A DNA stretch of 10,358 nucleotides from Spirosoma sp. Its GTDB lineage: Bacteria > Bacteroidota > Bacteroidia > Cytophagales > Spirosomataceae. The position numbers and the translations under genes are program-made. The DNA is taken from NCBI GenBank assembly GCA_025351545.1, contig JANXVQ010000051.1:1-10358 (forward strand), read 5' to 3'. Positions 1 to 6,190 of the stretch are shown piece by piece (the stretch's first letter is position 1; each line of letters opens with the position of its first letter). The notes beneath the pieces were generated by a model, which did no database searches, had not been told where the DNA came from, and was given only the letters and a program-made list of their open reading frames with translations.

Positions 1-33
1 GGTTACAACCGTTTTTAGTTACGGAATGAGCAA

Positions 34-513
34 CTAAAAAGAAATGCGGTAGCCTACTTTCCTGTAGTTTTCGTTCGGCAAAATATCCGACCCGTTTCCC
101 TCCAGTGTCAGAACCAGATCAACCGTTTTGGTGGTATTGGCAGGTACGGTTCCGGTCAGAATGTCAATAGCGCAACTACCCAGACTGGCATTGGCGGGAA
201 TGGTAAACGTGCCGCCTTTCAGGCTATAATGGACACCTTCTACAGCTGTTGTATTGTCTTTATCGACGGAGAACCTGATGACTTCGTCTTTGGTACGCTG
301 TGCTCCTACCAGATTCACCTGAGTAGTTTGAGCGCCAGCCCCGTTTTTGACCGCCAACAACGGATATGTTTTTCCAACGGCCAGTGAGGTAACGACCGTA
401 GCCTGGTATTCAACGACCGTTTTTTTGTTAAAAAGGAAATCGTTTTCCTTAAAGCATGAAGTTTGTGTGACCACGATAACGCCTATCAGCACGAAACGCA
501 ACAATATTTCCAT
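34..513 (-). CDS. Small lipoprotein of the susCD locus, Calx-beta/DUF4843-like
   Basis: This is a 159-residue protein with a lipoprotein signal. Residues 1-19 are a basic-hydrophobic segment, and TQTSC places the lipidated cysteine at about residue 20. The mature part is a single beta-rich domain. Its stretch around AVEGVHYSL, followed by TIPAN and a closing strand pattern, resembles Calx-beta domains and the DUF4843-type proteins often encoded after susD. I infer an outer-membrane-anchored, surface or periplasmic accessory protein, perhaps for glycan binding; no ligand can be read from the sequence. The ATG at 511-513 is chosen because it begins the signal peptide. It lies 39 bp downstream of the susD remnant's stop and was probably the third gene of that operon. 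Unlike susC and susD it is intact, though its promoter would have been upstream of the broken genes, so expression is doubtful. The family assignment is from pattern memory. Confidence 0.75.
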   Translation of the reverse strand: MEILLRFVLIGVIVVTQTSCFKENDFLFNKKTVVEYQATVVTSLAVGKTYPLLAVKNGAGAQTTQVNLVGAQRTKDEVIRFSVDKDNTTAVEGVHYSLKGGTFTIPANASLGSCAIDILTGTVPANTTKTVDLVLTLEGNGSDILPNENYRKVGYRISF

Positions 514-552
514 AGCAACGTGGTGTTAATGTTGAGAATTTTGACTGATGGC

Positions 553-1035
553 TTAGTAATAATTTTGTTTCAGGTTCTTGTTGTTATTGATCTCGCTAAT
601 CGGAATCCGGGGCAGAACGCGGTAATCCGTGAATGGCAAATTTGTCGGCAACTTGACAATATCACGACCCAATCGTTTCAGATCCCAGAACCGATGCCCC
701 TCAAAAGCAAGCTCCAACCGACGCTGCCTGATGATTTCATCCAGCAAGGCCGCTCCTGTCAAACCGGCTTTTTCGGTTAGACCCGCCCGTGTCCTGATTG
801 TGTTTAAATCTTTGATTGCATCCGCTTCTTTTCCCAGACGATAATACGCTTCGGCCCGGTTAAGATACATCTCCGAGATACGAATTACCGGAACGTTGTC
901 GAGGTTGATGGTGCCGTTCTTACCCAGAAATTTGGTGGTCTCTACATTCTGCGCACCGCGTCCTTTTGTACCCAATTCATACAATTGACGGCGAATGTCC
1001 AGCACCGTAGTTCCACTTTTCTCCAATTCCAGGGG
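553..1035 (-). pseudogene. susD/ragB-type lipoprotein, C-terminal third only
   Basis: About 160 C-terminal residues of a SusD/RagB-family surface lipoprotein remain. In intact loci this protein caps the SusC channel and hands glycans or peptides to it. The family signatures are clear: VPVIRISEMYLNRAEAYYRLG-type helix, then RQRRLELAFEGHRFWDLKRLG, and a closing LPRIPISEINNN...LKQNYY. A normal SusD is about 450-600 residues, so the signal peptide, lipobox and roughly two thirds of the protein are missing. The reading frame runs straight into susC-derived sequence near 1032-1040 with no start codon of its own; the first possible start is a TTG at 1024-1026, which is not convincing. I infer a deletion of about 1 kb that removed the end of susC and most of susD. 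The remnant cannot work as a SusD. Confidence 0.88.
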
Positions 1036-1063
1036 GGAATAGTACCCGTATTACCCAATCCGA

Positions 1064-1079
1064 AATTCCGGAATTCCGG
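1064..1079. repeat. 8-bp perfect tandem duplication containing a palindrome
   Basis: AATTCCGG occurs twice in a row, which also makes CCGGAATTCCGG (1068-1079) a perfect 12-bp palindrome. It lies inside the susC remnant, about 25-35 bp from the susC/susD deletion joint. It encodes part of DPEFRNFG, a normal family sequence, so it may be chance. Confidence 0.6.
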
Positions 1080-2343
1080 ATCGTAGCCTGTCCATTTTGT
1101 CCAGGTAACCAGGTTGGTTGCTACCGCATAGATGCGGACATTCTGAAGGATCTTTGTTGCATTAAGCAGCGCTTTCGGGAATGTGTAGGCCAGTTGTACC
1201 TGCTTCAGACGAATATAGGACGCATCTTCAATACTGCGGCTGGTGGCTGATACATACGAAGATCCCAGTATTTCGGCACCCCCATTGTAGGCCGTGGTAT
1301 GTCGGTGATCTGATCCGGTGTTGTCCAGCGATTGTTGTACGTGTCGGTTAAGGTATTCACGTTACGCGTTCCGTCGTCGATCAGAGTAAGTCCTTGCGAG
1401 TTATTGACCCGACGACCAAACTCATACTGGAAAAACGCCGTCAGGGCAAAACCTTTGTATGAAATCTGGTTTCGCCAGCCTCCATAAATATTGGCAAAGT
1501 CTGATCCCAGATATTTAGAATCACGCGGGGTTTGGTAGGTATACGTAATGTTGCCATTCTGGTCATACCACATGGCCCGGCCCGTAGCGGGGTTTACACC
1601 GGCGTATACAGCTGCGTAGTTTGCATAGACGGGCTTGCCAATTATGAAGTTCCGCGTTACAGTCGTATTACCCGCTTGCACCGGTGCTGTCAGCAAAACA
1701 AGGCTGTCGACATTGGCCTGCGGGGATATACCGTCATAGAGTTTGGTAACCTTGTTGTTAATGACCGAGAAGTTAAAACTACTTTCCCAGCGTATGGATG
1801 AGGTTTTCAGCACGTCTACACTTATTTCCGCTTCAAACCCCCGGTTTTTCATCTGGCCCGCATTGAACGCGATGGTCGTATAGCCGCTGGTGTTGGGTAT
1901 TTGCCGCTGTAGCAACAGGTCATTACTGGTACGATCATACACGTCAAATTGACCACGAATCCGGTTGTTAAATAAACTATACTCCAGACCAGCGGCAATT
2001 TCGGTGTTGCGTTCCCATTTCAAATTGGGGTTTGCCAGACTGGCGGCCGCAACGCCACTGCCACCGTTGTAATTATACCCGGCATAATAGAGGCCTCTCG
2101 AGTCGAAGTTTCCGATCTGATCATTTCCCGTTGATCCAAAACTGGCCCGCACTTTCAATTCCGTTAATACAGGATTGCCTTTCAGAAAGCTTTCATCCGA
2201 CACTAACCAACTGCCCGAAACGGAGGGAAAGAAGCCGAACAGGTTATTGGCACCGAAACGGGAAGAACCATCGTAGCGACCAATAAGCGATAAAAAATAC
2301 CGACTCTTGTAGTTATAATCCAGTTTACCAAAGGCTGAAGCCC

Positions 2344-2376
2344 GGCGATAGCCCGGCGATAGCCCGGCGATAGCCC
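2344..2376. repeat. 11-bp tandem repeat, three perfect copies
   Basis: The plus-strand unit GGCGATAGCCC is repeated at 2344-2354, 2355-2365 and 2366-2376. A diverged neighbour, GGCTGAAGCCC (2333-2343, 8 of 11 identical), looks like the native flank from which slippage began. The susC protein pattern (WTGYRRASAFGKLDY) is satisfied by a single copy, so two copies, or 22 bp, appear to be extra. That shifts the frame by +1 and offsets the upstream -1 shift at 2586-2588. Confidence 0.9.
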
Positions 2377-3599
2377 GTCCAGAAACTCGACATACTCTGG
2401 TAATTGGCAGCGGCTGAGATATAGTGAAAGTCTGACGTTGGAAATCCATAGGCTGAACCGCTGGTTCCGTTCCGGGTGTCGCTCCGATATTCAAGCCCTG
2501 CCAGCGCGTTGATAGCATGTTCGCCAAACTGGTGCGAATAAGTAAGGGCGCCATTTGTGAGGAAGTTGATATTCTCTTCATTCTGAAACGAGTCCCGCCC
2601 CCTACACTATACGCATCCTGAATGCGGGGATCAGCATAATAATCGCCTTTGATAATGCGGTAGTCCAGATTAACGGTTGGCCGGAATATTAACTGGGGCG
2701 TTATTTTATACGTAAGGGCAGCACTACCAATCAACTGATTCGTGACCGACGTGATTTTGGCATAATCGGCAGACAGAATGAAGTTGTGACTAACGACTCC
2801 AACGGCACCGCCCGTAAGCGGGGTGTTGGCATACGTACCACCTGCGTTATAAATAGCATTTGTTGGCACCATTACCGGTCCGCCAAAAGCGGCTGATCCT
2901 AAAAATCCACCCCCGTTGGGCGATGCATATTACCCACCTTGGGTTGTTGTACTCAGGTTTATCGACTGCTCAAAGTTTAACTTTTCGGACAGTTTCTGGC
3001 CTAGTCGTAAGCTGGATGTAAACCGTTTGAAATAAACACCGACCACGTTGGCATCCTGCGTATTATAGGAGGATGACCAGTGGAACGTATTCCGGTCACT
3101 GCCCCCGGAGAGTGAGACTTCGTAATTCTGCACGCGTCCGCTGCGCATTGCCGCCCGTTGCCAGTCGTATGTCTTCAACGTATCGACAATCCCCTGCAAC
3201 TGTCCTTCTCCGAGACTGGCTACCGTTGCGGCTGGATAACGGAGAAGACCCAGCACTTGCTGTAATGCCCAGCTTCTGAATTGCGTTGGATTTGCATTGG
3301 CGAAAGCATCAGTACGCATGTTTACCCACTGCTGCGAATTAAGAACATCGAAGTATTTGATCGGCTCAACCACACCCTGATAGTAGTTGAATTTCACTTA
3401 TGTCCGTCCTGCTTTGCCTTTCTTGGTCGAAATAATAACAACCCCGTTTGCCGCCTGCGACCCATAAATGGAAGCAGCCGCTGCATCTTTCAATACTTCA
3501 ATCGACTCAACGTCATTGGGGTTAAGGAAGTTAAGCGGATTGGAAATGGCGTAGCTGTTGGTATTCTGGGTGTTAAGCTGCACACCATCAACAATGTAG

Positions 3600-3711
3600 A
3601 ATCATATTCGGAGTCTGATTCGCAGGGCCTATGGATACATGGACTTTTCAGCCCTTCGTTTACGGGTGTTAACCGAGTGTGGGACTACTCCGCAATAATT
3701 TTCCAAGAACC
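3600..3711 (+). mobile_element. 3' end of an ISL3-family insertion sequence (remnant)
   Basis: A plus-strand frame from 3600 to a TAA at 3696-3698 reads [16 protein letters not shown], then SALRLRVLTECGTTPQ. From memory, the IRRAYGY...F..LRLRVL pattern is the C-terminal tail of ISL3-type (IS204/IS1001/IS1165) DDE transposases. Thirteen bases after the stop comes a sequence whose reverse complement starts GGTTCTTGGAAAATTATTGC. This is similar in style to the GG(C/T)TCTT... terminal inverted repeats of that family, so I place the right end near 3711. Everything upstream in the element, including the DDE catalytic core and the left inverted repeat, is gone; the sequence switches directly to susC at 3599-3602. 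Without the left end, neither the inverted repeat nor an 8-bp target duplication can be confirmed. Confidence 0.55.
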
Positions 3712-3728
3712 AGACTTTTCTACAGATT

Positions 3729-3959
3729 ATGGCGGAAGTCCACCCAGATGAAATTCACAACTTGACAACATTGGCAGGTAAAAAGCATCCTTACTTTACG
3801 AAAGACAGCAGTCTGTTAAGAAAAGCAGAACAAATCCCTAATTCAAGTCTGTTTTTTGAGGCTAACTTAAGCGCTAACGATGTAGTAAAGCTTATTAATC
3901 GAGCGGCTGATTCAATGGGTTACACAAGTGATTCCGTAAAAATTCATCTCATCGAATAG
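3729..3959 (+). CDS. Unrecognised 76-residue protein, possibly a truncated gene
   Basis: I do not recognise this protein. It is a 76-residue soluble-looking, charged sequence with no signal peptide or membrane segment. It begins MAEVHPDEIHNLTTL and has a helical-looking middle (SANDVVKLINRAADSMGY), ending in VKIHLIE. The frame stays open upstream to the stop at 3696-3698, passing through the presumed IS right end at 3711. The reading frame could therefore be a complete small gene or the 3' remainder of a longer one cut by the element. There is no evident ribosome binding site or promoter. Its base composition is more AT-rich than the genes on either side, and it is the only plus-strand frame between two minus-strand blocks, which fits imported or shuffled DNA. 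Whether it is expressed is unknown. Confidence 0.4.
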   Translation: MAEVHPDEIHNLTTLAGKKHPYFTKDSSLLRKAEQIPNSSLFFEANLSANDVVKLINRAADSMGYTSDSVKIHLIE

Positions 3960-3960
3960 A

Positions 3961-3974
3961 GAAATTTAAATTTC
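3961..3974. other. Perfect 14-bp AT palindrome between convergent frames
   Basis: GAAATTTAAATTTC lies just after the 76-codon frame and before the stop of the CcbP-like gene on the other strand. It could be a weak bidirectional transcription end or a protein site. As an RNA hairpin it would have almost no loop and no GC pairs in the core, so it is not a convincing terminator. Confidence 0.3.
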
Positions 3975-4013
3975 CCATAATTCATTACAAGCCCCGGCAC
4001 GTACTTCCACCTT

Positions 4014-4364
4014 TCACCCACGCCAGTAAAAATCCCAAATCTGGAACGCTTCCAGGGTTTCATCTGACGCCTGGATGTCACTCAAAGCTGAGTAAGCAAT
4101 GGGGCGAACGTATTGGCCCTGCTCCATTTCGAGGTTGAAATCGCTGCTCATAAAATCATCCTCCTTCGACGACAGGCCTACTACCTTCACTCGCTTCGAT
4201 TCAGTTGTTCCGTCGCGTTTTTTGAGTTGGGCTATCGCCGTAAAAGGGAATTCGAGCGTTTCTTCAAAGAAAATAGACCAGCCCGCGCTCTGTTCGTATT
4301 CGTCATAGGCATCCACGATAATCTCGTAGTCGATCTTGTATTGCATTTCCTCGTCTGTCAGCAT
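4014..4364 (-). CDS. CcbP-like small acidic protein, putative calcium-binding
   Basis: This is a 116-residue, strongly acidic cytoplasmic protein with no signal peptide. The segment YEIIVDAYDEYEQSAGW (residues 13-29), followed by FFEETLEFPFTA (32-43), resembles the family of cyanobacterial CcbP, a small calcium-binding protein described in Anabaena (Pfam Calci_bind_CcbP). Its many Asp/Glu residues (D18, D21, E22, E24, E34, E35, E38) would suit cation binding. The second half has a beta-rich pattern (KRVKVVGL, then a D/E-rich loop, then YVRPIAYSAL). It starts 9 bp after the SWIM protein's stop codon, so the two are almost surely cotranscribed, with this gene second. No Shine-Dalgarno sequence is visible, as usual in Bacteroidota. 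The role here is unknown; calcium binding is inferred from family resemblance only. Confidence 0.7.
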   Translation of the reverse strand: MLTDEEMQYKIDYEIIVDAYDEYEQSAGWSIFFEETLEFPFTAIAQLKKRDGTTESKRVKVVGLSSKEDDFMSSDFNLEMEQGQYVRPIAYSALSDIQASDETLEAFQIWDFYWRG

Positions 4365-4373
4365 GGCGTTGGG

Positions 4374-6122
4374 TTATTTAATGCCTCGCAGTTCGTCCTG
4401 CATGGCCGGGCGTTTGATGAATGTTGCTTTTAGTTCTGAAATCAGTGCGTCTGTCTGTAAATGACTACCGGCAATATTTTCACGGACCAGAGTTATTAAA
4501 GTAGCTACGTTATTGTATTCAGGACGCGTACTGGCCGATTCAGCCACACGTCGAATAGCGGGCAGAAACAGAGCCAGCATTTCGCTGGGATACGGTTCCG
4601 CCAAATAGGGCAGCATCTGTTTCAGTACGTCGATTCGGGGTGATTGCTGAACTAAAGCAAGCAAGTCGGGCCATTGTTTTTCTTCAACCAATATAGGCCC
4701 CAAGCGAGCCAGCAACGTATCGGTTACGTTATAACCCCAGCCTGGCTTTCGGCTCTTAGCTTCCTCCGCCACTTCATGACGAATACGATCAACCAGTAAC
4801 CGGTATTCATTAGCCCATTCATCGGATGAAAATGTAGCTTTCCATCGACGATAATAATCTGTGTTAAGCCGGTGGTCAAAGGCGAATCGTTTGGTCAAAC
4901 GCCGAATTTCATCGGTCATTTGTTCGACTTCGGCGATAGCCAGCAACGTCTCTTCCCACTGGTGCACAGTACCGGGATGACTTTTTACCTCAGCGATGCG
5001 GATACCTTCCAGCAACAGAGTTTTAGCCCGTTCGTATTGTTTGGACTGAATGGCATCATCAACAACTTGCCTCCGAACCTCCACAATATCCATGCTGGCC
5101 TGCATCTGTTTTTCGGCTTCGTCAGTCCAGCCAACATCGCGCAGAAATTGCACGCGTAACGTTCGCAGATGATCCTGATAGAATGTACTACCACCAGACT
5201 TATGTAGCGGCAGCAGCCTAGCAATCAGGCTTAGAAATAAATCTGGTTCGCTCATACGCAGGGCCATTTGATACGTTACGTCAAGCAATTCCGAACCCAT
5301 GTCGCCAAAATCGAAATAGCGTTTGTCCATTAGCTCATTAGCCAGCGTATCGAACAACTGCCGACGCAGGGGTGGAGCTGTATTTTCGTCAAGACCAATA
5401 TCCTGCAACAAATCAATGGCTCCGCTAACCGAGCCACTGATATTGCCCGCCGAATCATCCCCCTCAGTCAATGCCGTCATCATCTCCCGAAGCAGCACCA
5501 TACCCAGTGTCAGGGCGTCTTTAAAGTTACGTTGACCAATGAGTTTCACACCCGTTGCCAGCAACGTATCGACTTCTTTAGCCAGTTTGAACGTCGCCCG
5601 GTAGTCGATATATCCATGCCGATCACCGTGGGAACGGATGGTTTTACGGATCAATTCGGTGTAGTGTTTGCCCACGTCGATACGTTCATCTTTATCGGCA
5701 AAATGGAGTTGCAGTTTGGTGGCAAACGTCTTATCGGCAGTAGCGTATTCAACCAGAAACGCCCGCAGTTCATCGGCACTAGCCTGCTTGACCAACTCTG
5801 AAATAGTCAGTTTTTTTGACTTGCTGGGTGTCTTTTTTGGTTGTTTCGCCTGTTTTTTGAGTTCTTCGCGTAAGGCAAACAAGATTGCTACTACATGCTT
5901 ACAAGTTGCACTTTCGACGGGACAATCGCAGAATGATTCCGAAACCATACGTCCATCAAGGGTTATCTCAACCGAGTACGTATCGGAACCATCAACTTCG
6001 GCCTGCCACAAACCATCGTCATTCTGGTCTACATACAATACGGCGCCGTTCTGAAAGTATGGCAGGGCTTTTTTAAGAAGATCTTTGGGAAGTTGCTGAT
6101 CGAAGTTGTCGAGCGTAAGCAT
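4374..6122 (-). CDS. SWIM zinc-finger protein
   Basis: This is a 582-residue cytoplasmic protein. Residues 47-84 form a SWIM zinc finger: strands YSVEITLDGRMV, then F-C65-D-C67 with six residues to C74-K-H76 (CxCx6CxH), then a hydrophobic helix VVAILFAL. SWIM fingers are known in bacterial SWI2/SNF2 ATPase partners, plant MuDR transposases and MEK kinases, where they bind DNA or proteins. Here no ATPase domain follows. After a Lys-rich linker (about 88-106) the rest, roughly 107-570, is almost entirely helical with repeating Leu/Ala-rich pairs, as in TPR-like solenoids. I infer a scaffold or nucleic-acid-linked adaptor; the precise function is unknown. The ATG at 6120-6122 fits because the family begins just ahead of the helix LPKDLLKKALPYF. 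It leads a likely two-gene operon with the CcbP-like protein. Confidence 0.85.
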   Translation of the reverse strand: MLTLDNFDQQLPKDLLKKALPYFQNGAVLYVDQNDDGLWQAEVDGSDTYSVEITLDGRMVSESFCDCPVESATCKHVVAILFALREELKKQAKQPKKTPSKSKKLTISELVKQASADELRAFLVEYATADKTFATKLQLHFADKDERIDVGKHYTELIRKTIRSHGDRHGYIDYRATFKLAKEVDTLLATGVKLIGQRNFKDALTLGMVLLREMMTALTEGDDSAGNISGSVSGAIDLLQDIGLDENTAPPLRRQLFDTLANELMDKRYFDFGDMGSELLDVTYQMALRMSEPDLFLSLIARLLPLHKSGGSTFYQDHLRTLRVQFLRDVGWTDEAEKQMQASMDIVEVRRQVVDDAIQSKQYERAKTLLLEGIRIAEVKSHPGTVHQWEETLLAIAEVEQMTDEIRRLTKRFAFDHRLNTDYYRRWKATFSSDEWANEYRLLVDRIRHEVAEEAKSRKPGWGYNVTDTLLARLGPILVEEKQWPDLLALVQQSPRIDVLKQMLPYLAEPYPSEMLALFLPAIRRVAESASTRPEYNNVATLITLVRENIAGSHLQTDALISELKATFIKRPAMQDELRGIK

Positions 6123-6145
6123 AGATTACTACGTATGTTTCGATA

Positions 6146-6153
6146 CAAAAATA
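6146..6153 (-). promoter_or_regulatory. Candidate Bacteroidota -7 box for the SWIM gene
   Basis: On the minus strand this reads TATTTTTG, a full match to the Bacteroidota sigma-ABfr -7 consensus TAnnTTTG. It would place the transcript start roughly 15-20 bases ahead of the ATG at 6122. A TTTG-like -33 element exists upstream (TTTTTTG), but only 13 bases away instead of the usual about 19, so the assignment is tentative. Confidence 0.4.
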
Positions 6154-6190
6154 ATGTAATGGACCGCAAAAAATGCTCGGCAGAGACTTA

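Larger units (their letters stand above)
1036..3602 (-). pseudogene. susC/ragA-type TonB-dependent receptor, multiply broken
   Basis: SusC-type receptors are outer-membrane beta-barrels that import substrates held by SusD. Reading leftward, the remnant starts in the plug domain (YIVDGVQLN, then [21 protein letters not shown], then [13 protein letters not shown]) and runs through the barrel, including YDGSSRFG, to the near-terminal NVRIYAVATNLVTWTKWTGY and DPEF. Lesions, in reading order: the signal peptide, carboxypeptidase-like domain and first half of the plug are missing at 3602; TAA at 3398-3400 after [11 protein letters not shown] at 2930-2932 after STTTQGG; a net -1 frameshift at the AAA run 2586-2588; two surplus 11-bp repeats at 2344-2376, which bring the frame back; a net -1 shift in the C5 run 1279-1283, after which the true frame reads SSYVSATSRSIEDASYIRLK; and loss of the last dozen or so residues where it fuses to susD. 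The longest open piece is 1205-2872. Intact neighbours argue against poor sequence as the cause. Confidence 0.92.

Noticed and set aside
2344..2376. Short direct repeats as a CRISPR array
   Set aside because: The 11-bp units are contiguous with no spacers and lie inside a coding remnant; they are a slippage tandem repeat.
1205..2872. The 555-codon open frame as an intact gene
   Set aside because: It lacks a signal peptide and plug domain, about 70 residues are out of the family frame between 2376 and 2586, and its end is a frameshifted tail; it is part of the broken susC.
2930..3397. Separate gene starting at a GTG
   Set aside because: It continues the same frame as the SusC pieces on both sides; the GTG merely follows a nonsense codon.
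553..3602. General sequencing error as the cause of all susC/susD lesions
   Set aside because: About 6 kb of neighbouring genes are free of frame errors, and a clean triple repeat, nonsense codons and deletion joints are not typical read errors; only the C5 and T-run shifts could be.
3281..3751. 156-codon plus-strand frame spanning the susC/IS joint
   Set aside because: Most of it is antisense to recognisable SusC plug sequence and the rest is out of frame with the transposase tail and the 76-codon frame.
4113..4433. Plus-strand frames opposite the CcbP-like, SWIM, pnk and pncB genes
   Set aside because: They are antisense shadows with no recognisable motifs and no start signals, while the minus-strand genes are conserved families.
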